Assembly: GCA_000158655.1 (NCBI GenBank) | Contig: EQ973344.1 | Span: forward strand, 101,439 to 164,684 | Direction: 5' to 3' | Source of the DNA: [Clostridium] methylpentosum DSM 5476 | GTDB lineage: Bacteria; Bacillota; Clostridia; Oscillospirales; Ruminococcaceae | DNA length: 63,246 bases | Part shown: positions 8,902 to 18,306 of the stretch, in pieces | Numbering within the stretch: position 1 is the first letter of the stretch | Layout: every line of letters starts with the position of its first letter | The notes under the pieces: generated by a model | What the model saw: only the letters and a program-made list of their open reading frames with translations | Told to the model about the DNA's origin: nothing | The model's database searches: none | Translations under genes and position numbers: made by a program

Positions 8902-9291
8902 ATGAAATATTCAAAACAACGGGAAATCATTCTGGATTTCGTCAAAACAAATTTAGTGCATCCTTCCGCAAATTATGTGTATGCCAACCTGAAAAAAGAG
9001 CATCCTAATTTAAGTCTGGGAACGGTCTACCGCAATCTGAATAAACTTTCGGAACACGGGCTGATACAGAAGATCGAAGTAGCGGACGCTCCAGACCGTT
9101 TTGACGGCAATGTGACCCCGCATTTTCATGCGATTTGTGTAAAATGCGGCCAGATGTACGATTTTGAACTGGACGGCCAGATGATCGACCTCAAGGACTC
9201 CATCCGCGGAAAGGAAATCAGCGAGGTTGTCGCATGTGATTTCAGCGTCAAATGCGTCTGCCGAAACTGTGCGGTCAGGGAGAACAGTTAA
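8902..9291 (+). CDS. perR: Fur-family regulator, PerR type
   Basis: 129 residues: N-terminal winged helix with [10 protein letters not shown] recognition region, C-terminal dimerisation domain. The structural zinc site is present as CVKC and CRNC. PerR-like metal ligands can be seen: H in HPSANYVY, D in RFDG, HFH, and D in YDFELDG. PerR senses peroxide by metal-catalysed histidine oxidation and derepresses defence genes. The gene immediately downstream is rubrerythrin, a typical PerR target. Fur or Zur is less likely given the RFD and the partner gene. Confidence 0.88.
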   Translation: MKYSKQREIILDFVKTNLVHPSANYVYANLKKEHPNLSLGTVYRNLNKLSEHGLIQKIEVADAPDRFDGNVTPHFHAICVKCGQMYDFELDGQMIDLKDSIRGKEISEVVACDFSVKCVCRNCAVRENS

Positions 9292-9344
9292 TTGCGGGCA
9301 ATTCCGCCCGTGACAATAAAATTTTAAAGAAGAGGTGCTTTGAA

Positions 9345-9881
9345 ATGGAATTAAAAGGAACAAAAACTGAGCAGAACCTACTTACTGCTTTTGCGGGTGA
9401 GTCACAGGCGAGAAATAAATACACCTACTATGCTTCTCAGGCAAAGAAGCAGGGCTATCAGCAGATCGCTGCGATCTTTGAGGAGACGGCAAACAACGAA
9501 AAAGAGCACGCAAAAATCTGGTTCAAGCTGCTCAACGAGGGCATTCCCAATGTGGACAAATGCCTGGAGGACGCCGCGGCTGGCGAAAAATACGAGTGGA
9601 CCGAAATGTACGCAGGTTTTGCAGAGGAAGCGAAGAAAGAGGGCTTCACCCACATCGCAGCGCTGTTTGAGGGTGTAGCTGCGATTGAGAAAGAGCACGA
9701 AGAGAGATACAACACCCTGCTTAAAAATCTCCAAGATGGAAAAGTCTTTGAAAAAGACGGCGAATACGCCTGGATCTGCCGCAACTGCGGCCACATCCAC
9801 TTCGGCAAGGCCGCCCCGTCGGTTTGCCCGGTGTGCGCCCATCCGCAGGCTTACTTTGAACTGCGCGCAGTCAACTATTAA
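9345..9881 (+). CDS. Rubrerythrin
   Basis: 178 residues. The N-terminal ferritin-like diiron domain shows ExxxARNKY and two ExxH repeats ([16 protein letters not shown]). The C-terminal rubredoxin-like domain shows CRNCGH and CPVCAHP. The enzyme reduces hydrogen peroxide in anaerobes. ATG 9345 follows AGAGGTG. The gap to perR is 53 bases with no promoter or terminator seen, so the two form an operon under PerR control. Confidence 0.95.
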   Translation: MELKGTKTEQNLLTAFAGESQARNKYTYYASQAKKQGYQQIAAIFEETANNEKEHAKIWFKLLNEGIPNVDKCLEDAAAGEKYEWTEMYAGFAEEAKKEGFTHIAALFEGVAAIEKEHEERYNTLLKNLQDGKVFEKDGEYAWICRNCGHIHFGKAAPSVCPVCAHPQAYFELRAVNY

Positions 9882-9898
9882 TATCTGCTTTTCATAAG

Positions 9899-9932
9899 GC
9901 CCGTCCCGGCTCGATTCCGGGGCGGGCTTTTT
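9899..9932 (+). terminator. Rho-independent terminator after rubrerythrin
   Basis: GCCCGTCCCGG pairs with CCGGGGCGGGC, followed by TTTTT. Confidence 0.9.
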
Positions 9933-10013
9933 GTACATTATTTGTACAAATCGGCGCAATAAAAAGTTCACCCTGGATTACCGGAATATTTTCCTCAAAT
10001 AGGGAGTACAGGT

Positions 10014-10042
10014 TTGCATTGTGACTCCTTTTATGTTAAAAT
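10014..10042 (+). promoter_or_regulatory. Promoter of the HlyD-yggS-sepF gene run
   Basis: TTGCAT (10014-10019), a 17-base spacer and TAAAAT (10037-10042), 48 bases before the first start codon. Confidence 0.65.
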
Positions 10043-10090
10043 AAATAAATAGATTTGGACAGGCTGCCCTGTAACGAGGAGGATGAGGCG

Positions 10091-11308
10091 ATGAAAACAA
10101 GTGTGATCCGGGTGCTGATGGTGCTCGTCTCACTTTGTATCCTTTTGAGCGTCGCCAACCAGCTCTACATCCAGTTTTATTCTCCCTATCAGACGGATGT
10201 TGTGTATGAATACACCTTTGAACAGCAGCTGAGCGCCGAAGGGATTTTTTTCAAGGACGAGACAACTGTGGAAAACGGGACGCAGGGTGTGGTCAAATAC
10301 CAACAGGCGAACGGCAGCAGGGTGGCTAAAGACGCGGAAATCGCCAGGATCTATCCGGATGAGGAGACGGTTTCCGCCGCCGAACAGGCGGATAAACTCG
10401 ACGAACAGATTCAGCAGCTCACTGCGGTGCAGAGCCCCGGCGCGGCGCTTGAATCCAACATTTCAGTGATCAACCAGCAGCTGTTTCACACCTATCAGAA
10501 TTTTCTTACAAGCTTGGATTTTGACCAGTTTTCCGGGCTGAGCGAGCTGCGCAACGAGCTGGTCACCCTGCTCAACAAAAAGCAGATTGTCACCGGCAAG
10601 GCGTCGGATTTTAACGCGGCGATTGAACAGCTCACCCAGGCGCGGGATGCACTGCGAGCTTCGATCACAACGGAACCAACCGTGGTGACTACCCCTGCTT
10701 CGGGCTACTTTGTCGACACAGTGGACGGCTATGAGGGGCAGCTGGGGCTTGCTGAGGCAGAGTCCATCTCGCTGGGCGATCTCCAGAGCCTGCTCCAAGC
10801 GGAACAGGAACAGTCCGCCTCGGGCATCGGCAAGGTGATCACCCAGCCGCAGCTGCGCTATGTTGCCCAGGTCCCGACCGACAGCCTCGTTGGAGTCACC
10901 GACAACGCCAGTTGTACCATTCAGTTCGACAGTGTGCCCAACCGGGTGCCAGCGACCATTACCCGCATTGACCGGGATGACAGCGGCGAATACAGCCTGA
11001 TGGTGTTTGAGATCACCCAGATGTCCGAAGCGCTTTCCCTTCTGCGCAAAGACCAGGCCAAGATCATCCTTTCAAGCTCGACCGGCTTGCGTGTCCCCAA
11101 GTCAGCCATCCACCTCAACGATGAAGGGGAGACAGGTGTTTACTCCATCTTTGGCGCCAACATGACGTTCAAAAAGATCGACGTGATTTTTGAAAACGAA
11201 ACATATGCCCTGTGCAGCTATCACACAGGGGAGTCTGGATATCTCCAGCTCTACGATACCATTATCGTTAAAGGGAAGGATTTATATGACAACAAAGCCG
11301 TTAAATGA
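10091..11308 (+). CDS. HlyD-like membrane-anchored protein
   Basis: 405 residues. One N-terminal membrane anchor (about residues 8-28) is followed by a long extracytoplasmic region with a lipoyl-like half near residue 70, a helical section (EQADKLDEQIQQL), and a C-terminal barrel-like part containing a VPKSAIH segment. This is the layout of membrane-fusion/adaptor proteins, but no transporter gene is adjacent. The gene stands at the head of the yggS-sepF-ylmH-divIVA cluster, an arrangement I associate with Clostridia, so a cell-envelope or division role is possible. ATG 10091 has GAGG six bases upstream. Confidence 0.75.
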   Translation: MKTSVIRVLMVLVSLCILLSVANQLYIQFYSPYQTDVVYEYTFEQQLSAEGIFFKDETTVENGTQGVVKYQQANGSRVAKDAEIARIYPDEETVSAAEQADKLDEQIQQLTAVQSPGAALESNISVINQQLFHTYQNFLTSLDFDQFSGLSELRNELVTLLNKKQIVTGKASDFNAAIEQLTQARDALRASITTEPTVVTTPASGYFVDTVDGYEGQLGLAEAESISLGDLQSLLQAEQEQSASGIGKVITQPQLRYVAQVPTDSLVGVTDNASCTIQFDSVPNRVPATITRIDRDDSGEYSLMVFEITQMSEALSLLRKDQAKIILSSSTGLRVPKSAIHLNDEGETGVYSIFGANMTFKKIDVIFENETYALCSYHTGESGYLQLYDTIIVKGKDLYDNKAVK

Positions 11309-11996
11309 TGTGTACGCCCGGAGCATCCGGGAAAATGTCGCCCTAGTCCAACAGCGCGTTGTGCGTGCCGCGGAGAGGGCGGGGCGTTCCCCTGCTGACA
11401 TCCGGCTCATGGCGGTCACCAAGACGGTTGCCCCGGAGTACGTCAACGTTGCAGTGGAATGCGGGGTGAACCTTCTGGGGGAAAACCGCGCGCAGGAGCT
11501 GCTCGAAAAGCACTCCGTCTATACCCTTGGGCCGGAATGCATCCATTTTATCGGCCACTTGCAGAGAAACAAAGTTAAGAGTATAATAGATAAGGTCAGC
11601 ATGATCGAATCGGTTGATTCGGTTTCGCTTGCCGAGGAGATCGACCGCCAGGCATCCCGCATCGGCGTTGTGATGCCGGTTCTGCTCGAGGTAAATATTG
11701 GATTGCAGCCGACCAAATCCGGCTTTGCTCCAGAAGCCCTCGAAGAGGGACTGCGCGCCGTTTCCAGGCTCAAAAATATAGCCGTCAAAGGATTGATGGC
11801 AATCCCTCCAAAGGACAACACCCAGGAATATTTTCAAAAGATGCAGCAGTTATCTGTTGACATTGCGGGCAAAAATATAGATAATAGTACTATGGAATAT
11901 CTGTCCATGGGGATGAGCGCCGACTATGAACTGGCGATCGCCTGTGGAGCGAACATTGTCCGGGTTGGATCGGCTTTGTTCGGGCAGAGGAAATAA
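11286..11996 (+). CDS. yggS: YggS-family pyridoxal-phosphate homeostasis protein
   Basis: 236 residues, a single-domain alanine-racemase-type barrel. The PLP lysine is in MAVTKT (about residue 38); GENRAQE and FIGHLQRNK are family hallmarks. YggS proteins bind PLP and keep vitamin B6 and amino-acid pools balanced. The start at 11286 overlaps the end of the HlyD-like gene by 23 bases and has GGGAAGG upstream. In Gram-positive genomes it commonly sits beside sepF, as here. Confidence 0.95.
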   Translation: MTTKPLNDVYARSIRENVALVQQRVVRAAERAGRSPADIRLMAVTKTVAPEYVNVAVECGVNLLGENRAQELLEKHSVYTLGPECIHFIGHLQRNKVKSIIDKVSMIESVDSVSLAEEIDRQASRIGVVMPVLLEVNIGLQPTKSGFAPEALEEGLRAVSRLKNIAVKGLMAIPPKDNTQEYFQKMQQLSVDIAGKNIDNSTMEYLSMGMSADYELAIACGANIVRVGSALFGQRK

Positions 11997-12011
11997 GGAG
12001 GAATAGAACAG

Positions 12012-12440
12012 ATGAGTTTCATGGATAAATTTAAAACCATGGTGGGCGCAACCGACGAGGATGAGTACGAGGACGACGACGTTTTCTTTTCCAAAAACGA
12101 GAGGGAAGAGCCGGCCCCTGCCAAAGAGCAGGCAAAAAACAAAGTAGTTAACATCAACGCGACGACGCAGCTCAAGGTGGTTCTCGTCAAGCCGGAACAT
12201 TTTGAGGATGCGAGCGCAGTTGCGGACCATCTCAACGCCAAGCGCACTGTGGTGCTCAATCTTGAATCCACCCCCAAGGACGTTTCCCGCCGGTTGATTG
12301 ACTTTCTCAGCGGCGTAGCCTATGCGAACAACGGCCAGATTAAACGGGTGGCAAACAGCACCTTTATCATTACCCCCTACAACGTCGACGTCATGGGCGA
12401 CCTGCTCGACGAGCTCGAAAACAACGGCGTCTTTTTCTAA
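12012..12440 (+). CDS. sepF: Cell division protein SepF
   Basis: 142 residues. It has the N-terminal membrane-binding helix (MSFMDKFKTMVG), an acidic linker, and the SepF core ending in DVMGDLLDELEN. SepF binds and bundles FtsZ and tethers it to the membrane at the septum. It starts 15 bases after yggS with AAGGAGGAA upstream. Confidence 0.95.
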   Translation: MSFMDKFKTMVGATDEDEYEDDDVFFSKNEREEPAPAKEQAKNKVVNINATTQLKVVLVKPEHFEDASAVADHLNAKRTVVLNLESTPKDVSRRLIDFLSGVAYANNGQIKRVANSTFIITPYNVDVMGDLLDELENNGVFF

Positions 12441-12445
12441 GAGAC

Positions 12446-13195
12446 ATGGAGGACGCCAAGGCACTGCTCGAGGCGCGGGTGCGGGATGCGTTCCTGATTG
12501 CCAGCGAGCGCGGTTATGCAAAATTCACCCCTTTTCTCAATGAAGATGAGAGCTTCTTCGCACAAAAGCTGATTCAAAAAAACAGGTATGAAAACTACCT
12601 GTTTTTTGGCGGCTCTGAGGGAAATACCCGCCGGATGCTCGGCGCGTTTCCTTCCTATCTGGAGCCGGATCTCGCAGAATTCCCAATTGCATCGCTCACC
12701 GCGGAATACCCCGTCGGCTACGCCCTTTCCCACCGTGATTTTCTCGGTTCTCTCATGGGACTGCAGATCAAACGGGATGCGGTCGGGGACATTTTTCCCG
12801 GCGAGGGCTGGTGTGTTTTCTTTGTGCGCGAAAGCGTGCGGGAGGTTGTGCTTGAGCAGCTCACCAAAGTGGGCCGGGTCGGCGTGCGGATTGTTCCGGG
12901 TATCCGGCACGAACTGCCATCCCATGCAAAATTTGAACCGGTGTCCGGCACAGTGGCGAGCCTGCGGCTCGATTGTGTGGTTGCACTGCTCTCCCGACTG
13001 TCCCGAGAGAAGGCGTCCGCGGCCATCCAGCTCGGAACGGTTCAGGTCAACCACGAGACTGCGCAATCCTGTTCCCTGGCGCTCAAGCCGGGCGACATCC
13101 TCTCGATCCGGGGATGCGGCAAATTCCTTTTAGCAGATGAGGTAAAGCAGACCAAAAAAGGCCGGCTTTTCATTACAGGTAAGAAATATATTTAG
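12446..13195 (+). CDS. ylmH: YlmH family S4-domain RNA-binding protein
   Basis: 249 residues. The C-terminal S4 domain (about residues 175-240) carries LSREKASAAIQLGTVQVN and the turn DILSIRGCGKF. YlmH in Bacillus has been linked to ribosome quality control and to the division cluster. The start lies 5 bases after the sepF stop without a clear Shine-Dalgarno site, which suggests translational coupling. Confidence 0.9.
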   Translation: MEDAKALLEARVRDAFLIASERGYAKFTPFLNEDESFFAQKLIQKNRYENYLFFGGSEGNTRRMLGAFPSYLEPDLAEFPIASLTAEYPVGYALSHRDFLGSLMGLQIKRDAVGDIFPGEGWCVFFVRESVREVVLEQLTKVGRVGVRIVPGIRHELPSHAKFEPVSGTVASLRLDCVVALLSRLSREKASAAIQLGTVQVNHETAQSCSLALKPGDILSIRGCGKFLLADEVKQTKKGRLFITGKKYI

Positions 13196-13206
13196 GAGGG
13201 AAAACA

Positions 13207-13971
13207 ATGACAGCGAATGAACTGAGAAACAAGTCGTTTGATAAAGGCGCATTCGGTTATAAAGCGGAAGAGGTACATTTATTCCTGAATGAAATGGCCG
13301 ATTATCTGGAGACCCTGGAGCGGCAAAATATGGAGCTGGAAGGCAAGATTACTACCCTCAACAACCAGCTTGCGGAATACACCAACAACGAGGACAGCAT
13401 GAAGGATATCATCGTCAGCGCCCAGCGCATCAGCACCACTGTGGTGCAGGAGGCGAAGGAGAAAGCGCAGCAGATTGTCTCCGAAGCGCAGATTAAGAGC
13501 AGCTCGATTGTCTCTGAGGCGACGATGAAATCCGCTAAAACGCTCAAAGAGGCGGAGGCCAAAGCAGAGTCGATGGTTGCCCAGTCCCGCGATCAGGCGG
13601 AGATTGAGAAGCACCGTCTCGACACCATGCAAAAAGAGGTTTCCAAATTCAAATCCAATCTCCTTTCGATTTACAAGGCGCATCTCGACCTGATTACCAA
13701 GCTGCCCGAGGTTAAGCCGGAGGCAGCTCAGCAGCAGGAACGCCCCCGCCGTGCTGAGCGGACGGTGGAGCAGTCCCCAGAATCCGCTCCGGCGGAAAAG
13801 CCGCGCGAAAAAAAGGCAGAAGCAGCGGACAAGCCCACAGCGGCTGATTTTGGCGGCACCACCCCGTTTAAGATCGTGATCACAGAAAAAGACAGCCCCA
13901 AAGCAAAGAGCGAGCGCAGCGATTTTAAATCCCGTTTCGGCGAGCTCAAATTTGGAGAAAGTCAGAAGTAG
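13207..13971 (+). CDS. divIVA: DivIVA domain protein
   Basis: 254 residues. The N-terminal DivIVA module is recognisable: KSFDKGAFGYKAEEVHLFL, whose F and GY contact curved membrane, then long coiled coils (about residues 30-165). A proline- and charge-rich tail follows and ends in a short conserved-looking segment (FKSRFGELKFGE). It marks poles and septa and recruits division or sporulation factors. RBS AGGAGG, 11 bases after ylmH. Confidence 0.93.
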   Translation: MTANELRNKSFDKGAFGYKAEEVHLFLNEMADYLETLERQNMELEGKITTLNNQLAEYTNNEDSMKDIIVSAQRISTTVVQEAKEKAQQIVSEAQIKSSSIVSEATMKSAKTLKEAEAKAESMVAQSRDQAEIEKHRLDTMQKEVSKFKSNLLSIYKAHLDLITKLPEVKPEAAQQQERPRRAERTVEQSPESAPAEKPREKKAEAADKPTAADFGGTTPFKIVITEKDSPKAKSERSDFKSRFGELKFGESQK

Positions 13972-14005
13972 ACAAAATAAAGGATATTAAGGAGCGAACG
14001 TGTAG

Positions 14006-16792
14006 ATGGCACAGGATTACAACAAGACGATTCATCTTCCCAAAACCGATTTCCCGATGAGGGGCAATCTGCCCAAGCGGGATCAGGAGCTTTTCAAAAA
14101 ATATGACGACGAGCGCCTGTACTACAAAATGATTGAAAACAACGAGGGCAAGCCGCTCTACATTTTGCACGACGGCCCGCCCTACGCAAACGGCGCGATT
14201 CACCTCGGCACTGCCCTGAACAAGGTTTTGAAGGATTTCATCGTAAAGCAGAAAAATATGAGCGGCTACAAAGCTCCTTACATTCCCGGCTGGGATACCC
14301 ACGGGCTTCCGATCGAGCTCAAAGCGCTCAAGTCGGCTGGTGCGGACAAAAACACCATCACCCCAGTGGAACTGCGCAAGGTCTGTAAGGATTACGCGCT
14401 CTCCCACGTTGAAAACCAGAAAGCCCAGTTTAAGAGCCTCGGCGTGCTCGGCGACTATGAAAACCCCTATCTGACCCTTAGACCGGAGTTTGAGGCAAGA
14501 CAGATTGAAATCTTCGGCGAGATGGCAAAGCGCGACTTCATCTACAAAGGGCTTAAGCCGGTTTACTGGTGCCCCGAGTGCGACACCGCGCTTGCAGAAG
14601 CTGAGATTGAATACGCGGAAGATCCCTGCTACTCGATCTATGTCAAATTTGCCGTCACCGACGACAAGGGCTTTTTTGAGAAACAGGGCATCGACAAGAA
14701 CAAAGTTTTCTTTGTGATCTGGACCACCACAACCTGGACCCTGCCGGGCAACCTCGCCATCTGCCTCGGCCCCAACTACGACTACACCCTCGTCAAAAAT
14801 GGGGAGGAGTATTACGTCATGGCGCGCGAGCTCGTCGCTCCCGCTATGGAGGCCGCCAAGATTGAAGGCTATGAGATGGTCGGCAGCTTTGCAGGTTCTG
14901 AATTCGAATACATGAAGTGCGCTCATCCCTTCCTCGACCGCGAGTCCCTTGTCATTGTCGGCGATCACGTCACCCTCGAGAGCGGCACCGGCTGTGTCCA
15001 CACCGCTCCCGGCCACGGCGTCGAGGACTTTGAGGTGTGTAAGCACTATCCCGAAATTCCGATCGTCGTCCCGGTCGACTCGAACGGCGTGTTGACCAAG
15101 GAGGCAGGGGAGTTCCAAGGCCTCAAGACCGACGATGCCAACAAGGCGATTGCCAAAAAACTCGAGGAAACGGGCAACCTTTTCGCCATCCAGAAGATCA
15201 TTCACCAGTACCCGCACTGCTGGCGCTGCAAAAGTCCGATCATTTACCGCGCGACGGAGCAGTGGTTCTGTTCCATCGACGATTTCAAAGAGGACGCCGT
15301 CAAGGCGATCACCGACGTCAACTGGATTCCCGGCTGGGGCGAGGAGCGCATCAAAGGGATGGTGCGCGACCGCAGCGACTGGTGTATTTCCCGCCAGCGC
15401 GTCTGGGGCGTCCCGATCCCGATCATCTACTGTAAAGAGTGTGGCAAACCGATCATCAACGATGACACCATCCACGCGATTGCGGACACCTTCCGCAAAG
15501 AGGGCTCCGACGCCTGGTTCGCCAAGGAGATCAGCGAGATCATTCCCGAGGGAATCGAGTGCCCCGACTGCCACTGTCATGAGTTCCGCAAGGAAACCGA
15601 CATCATGGATGTCTGGTTCGACAGCGGCGTCAGCCACGCCTCGGTGCTCGGGGACAATCCCGAGATGAGATGGCCGGCTGACCTCTACCTTGAGGGAAGC
15701 GACCAGTACCGCGGCTGGTTCCAGTCCTCACTCCTCACCGCAGTGGCGACCAAAGGGACCGCACCGTACAAAAACGTCTGCACCCACGGCTGGGTGGTCG
15801 ACGGTGAAGGGCGCAAAATGTCCAAATCGATGCAGAACGGAGTTGCTCCTGAAAAGATCATCAGCCAGTACGGCACCGATATCCTGCGCCTGTGGGTCGC
15901 TTCCTCCGATTATCATGCGGACGTCCGCATTTCCCCGGAAATCCTCAAACAGCTTTCCGAGGCTTACCGCAAGATCCGCAACACCGCCCGCTTTATCCTC
16001 GGCAACATCAGCGACTTTGACCCCAACACCGACAAGGTGGACAACAGCAGCCTGCACGAGATCGATAAATGGGCGCTCGTCAAGCTGGATGCGCTGATCA
16101 AAAAGGTCAACGAAGCATACAATGCGTTTGATTTCCACATCATCTACCACGCGATCCACAACTTCTGCGTGGTCGACATGTCCAACTTCTACCTCGATAT
16201 CATCAAAGATCGCCTCTACTGCGGAAATATGGAGGACAGGCGAGCGGCTCAGACGGCGATGTATGTCATCCTCGATTCGCTGACCCGGCTCATTGCACCA
16301 ATCCTCGCCTTCACCTCAGAGGAGATCTGGTCATTCCTGCCGCACACTAAAGGGGATAACACCGAGTCAGTGCTGCTCAACTCAATGCCCACCGAAACCG
16401 GCATTCAGGTGGATGAGGCGTTCACTGAAAAGTGGAACAAGATCTATGCGGTCCGCGAATGCGCCAAAAAGGCGCTTGAAACCAAGCGCGCGGCCAAAGA
16501 GATCGGCGGTTCCCTCGAGGCAAACATCGTTCTTCACTGCAGTGAAGAGGATGCGGAATTCTTCACCAATCTCACCGAGACACTCGAGGCAGTGTTTATC
16601 GTCTCTGACGTTTCCGTCTCAGTTGGCGGCAAGGGAGAGTTTGACTTCCCCGAACAGGGCATCTCGATCGACGTCGTCAAGGCTGCTGGAGAAAAATGCG
16701 AGCGCTGCTGGATCTACAGCGATACAGTCGGCAAAAACGAAGAGCATCCAACCCTTTGTGCGCGCTGCGCCGAGGTTTTAGCCGGTAAATAA
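14006..16792 (+). CDS. ileS: Isoleucyl-tRNA synthetase
   Basis: 928 residues, class I synthetase. The HIGH-type motif is HLGT (about residue 65) within PYANGAIHLGTALNK, the editing domain lies in the middle, KMSKS is at about residue 604, and a C-terminal zinc finger (CERC, CARC) is present. This is the bacterial short-type enzyme. Only 34 bases separate it from divIVA, so there is no room for a T-box leader; it is expressed with the division cluster. Confidence 0.98.
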   Translation: MAQDYNKTIHLPKTDFPMRGNLPKRDQELFKKYDDERLYYKMIENNEGKPLYILHDGPPYANGAIHLGTALNKVLKDFIVKQKNMSGYKAPYIPGWDTHGLPIELKALKSAGADKNTITPVELRKVCKDYALSHVENQKAQFKSLGVLGDYENPYLTLRPEFEARQIEIFGEMAKRDFIYKGLKPVYWCPECDTALAEAEIEYAEDPCYSIYVKFAVTDDKGFFEKQGIDKNKVFFVIWTTTTWTLPGNLAICLGPNYDYTLVKNGEEYYVMARELVAPAMEAAKIEGYEMVGSFAGSEFEYMKCAHPFLDRESLVIVGDHVTLESGTGCVHTAPGHGVEDFEVCKHYPEIPIVVPVDSNGVLTKEAGEFQGLKTDDANKAIAKKLEETGNLFAIQKIIHQYPHCWRCKSPIIYRATEQWFCSIDDFKEDAVKAITDVNWIPGWGEERIKGMVRDRSDWCISRQRVWGVPIPIIYCKECGKPIINDDTIHAIADTFRKEGSDAWFAKEISEIIPEGIECPDCHCHEFRKETDIMDVWFDSGVSHASVLGDNPEMRWPADLYLEGSDQYRGWFQSSLLTAVATKGTAPYKNVCTHGWVVDGEGRKMSKSMQNGVAPEKIISQYGTDILRLWVASSDYHADVRISPEILKQLSEAYRKIRNTARFILGNISDFDPNTDKVDNSSLHEIDKWALVKLDALIKKVNEAYNAFDFHIIYHAIHNFCVVDMSNFYLDIIKDRLYCGNMEDRRAAQTAMYVILDSLTRLIAPILAFTSEEIWSFLPHTKGDNTESVLLNSMPTETGIQVDEAFTEKWNKIYAVRECAKKALETKRAAKEIGGSLEANIVLHCSEEDAEFFTNLTETLEAVFIVSDVSVSVGGKGEFDFPEQGISIDVVKAAGEKCERCWIYSDTVGKNEEHPTLCARCAEVLAGK

Positions 16793-16800
16793 CAATCAAG

Positions 16801-16833
16801 AAGGTTGCTGCTGTTGTGAACAGTGGCAACCTT
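16801..16833 (+). other. Hairpin between ileS and lspA
   Basis: AAGGTTGC pairs with GCAACCTT around an inner CTG/CAG helix. No T run follows, so it may be an mRNA processing or attenuation element rather than a full terminator. Confidence 0.5.
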
Positions 16834-16853
16834 GCTTGTGGTGTGGAGGAATC

Positions 16854-17366
16854 ATGACCAAAAAGAAAAGCTACCTGTTTCTGGCCGCTGCCGCTGTCCT
16901 GATCGGCATTGACCAACTGATCAAAGTTTTTGTGTCGGCAAACTTGCCGAGAGATGGGTCTGTTGTGTTCATTAAAAATTTTCTCAACTGGACTTACATC
17001 GAAAATCGCGGCGCTGCATTTAGCATTCTCGAGGGCAAGCGCTGGCTGCTCGTTGTCGCCACCTTCCTTATGGTGTGCATCTGCATTTACCTGCTGTTGT
17101 CTAAGCGAGTGACACGGGTGCCAGTTCAACTTTCACTCTCCCTCATCATTGCGGGAGGCGTCGGAAACTTGATTGATCGGATCTTCCGCGGCTATGTGGT
17201 GGACTACATTGACCTAAATTTCAAGCCGTTTGACGGTTTTGCAATTTTTAATTTTGCCGACTGCCTCGTCGTCGTTGGGACGATCCTGCTGTTTATCTGC
17301 ATTCTGTTTGAGGACTTCATCTTCCGCAAAAAAACGGTTGAGGAGAAGGAAGTTCCCCATGCCTAA
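16854..17366 (+). CDS. lspA: Lipoprotein signal peptidase (signal peptidase II)
   Basis: 170 residues with four membrane helices. The catalytic aspartates are in GNLIDRIF and in NFADC, and the conserved NRGAAFS box is present. It removes signal peptides from diacylglyceryl-modified prolipoproteins, such as the one encoded at 3370. ATG 16854 follows GGAGGAATC. The stop overlaps the rluD start by 8 bases. Confidence 0.96.
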   Translation: MTKKKSYLFLAAAAVLIGIDQLIKVFVSANLPRDGSVVFIKNFLNWTYIENRGAAFSILEGKRWLLVVATFLMVCICIYLLLSKRVTRVPVQLSLSLIIAGGVGNLIDRIFRGYVVDYIDLNFKPFDGFAIFNFADCLVVVGTILLFICILFEDFIFRKKTVEEKEVPHA

Positions 17367-18285
17367 GGATTTCTGTGTTTTGGTAGAGCCGGAACAGGCG
17401 GGGGAGCGGCTCGATAAATTCCTGCCCACCGTGCTGCCTGGCTACACCCGCTCCGCCCTGCAAAAGCTGATTGAAGGGGAGCAGGTCCGCTGTGAAGGAG
17501 AGCCGCTGAACAAAAAGCACAAGCTGCGCGCAGGTGAAACAATCTCTGTTACAATTCCCGATCCGGAGCCTCTCGACGTACTGCCTGAGGAAATCCCGCT
17601 CGACATTCTGTACGAGGACAGCGATCTGCTTGTCGTCAACAAGCCAAAGCACATGGTGGTGCACCCTGCGGCGGGGAATTACACCGGAACCCTCGTCAAT
17701 GCGCTGCTGCACCACTGCCGCGGCAGCCTTTCGGGGATTAACGGAGTGATCCGTCCCGGCATTGTGCACCGAATTGACAAGGACACAAGCGGTCTGCTCA
17801 TTGTCGCCAAAAACGATCAGGCACATGTCGGGCTCGCCGCCCAGATTAAAGAGCACTCATTTGACCGCACCTATGAGGCGGTCGTGTACGGCAAATTTGT
17901 CGAATCAACGGGAACGGTGGACAAACCGATCGGACGTAGTGAGAAAGACCGCAAAAAGATGTGCGTGACCACAAAAAACTCCAAGCCCGCTGTCACCCAC
18001 TACGAGGTCCTCGGGGAATACGGGCAGTTCACCCATCTGAGGCTTCGTCTCGAGACAGGGCGAACGCACCAGATTCGAGTTCACATGGCGTCGATTGGCC
18101 ACCCGGTGGCTGGCGATCCGGTGTATGGGCCAAAAAAGTGTATCACTGAACTGGAAGGTCAGTGCTTGCACGCCAGGTCCATTGGATTTGTGCATCCGGG
18201 GACTGGGGAGCGCCTTTCATTTGAGAGTGAATTGCCCAGTTATTTTGTAAGTTTTCTTGACAAAATCAGACGAAGTTGTTTATAA
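17359..18285 (+). CDS. rluD: RluD-type ribosomal RNA pseudouridine synthase
   Basis: 308 residues: N-terminal S4 domain (RLDKFLP...RSALQKLIEGEQV) and a C-terminal RluA/RluD catalytic domain with HRIDKDTSGLL, whose aspartate is the nucleophile, and GRTHQIRVH. It modifies uridines in 23S rRNA. It is translationally coupled to lspA, with AGGAGAAGGA upstream. The lspA-rluD order is common in Firmicutes. Confidence 0.95.
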   Translation: MPKDFCVLVEPEQAGERLDKFLPTVLPGYTRSALQKLIEGEQVRCEGEPLNKKHKLRAGETISVTIPDPEPLDVLPEEIPLDILYEDSDLLVVNKPKHMVVHPAAGNYTGTLVNALLHHCRGSLSGINGVIRPGIVHRIDKDTSGLLIVAKNDQAHVGLAAQIKEHSFDRTYEAVVYGKFVESTGTVDKPIGRSEKDRKKMCVTTKNSKPAVTHYEVLGEYGQFTHLRLRLETGRTHQIRVHMASIGHPVAGDPVYGPKKCITELEGQCLHARSIGFVHPGTGERLSFESELPSYFVSFLDKIRRSCL

Positions 18286-18286
18286 T
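18257..18286 (+). promoter_or_regulatory. Promoter of the HAD phosphatase gene
   Basis: TTGACA (18257-18262), an 18-base spacer and TATAAT (18281-18286). It lies within the end of rluD. Confidence 0.8.
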
Positions 18287-18306
18287 AGTACGCGAAGGGG
18301 GATACG

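Noticed and set aside
13972-14005. T-box leader for ileS
   Set aside because: Only 34 bases lie between divIVA and ileS, far too short for a T-box.
13946-15637. Very long minus-strand frame opposite ileS
   Set aside because: Typical shadow frame of a GC-rich gene; no RBS, no domain, and ileS is certain.
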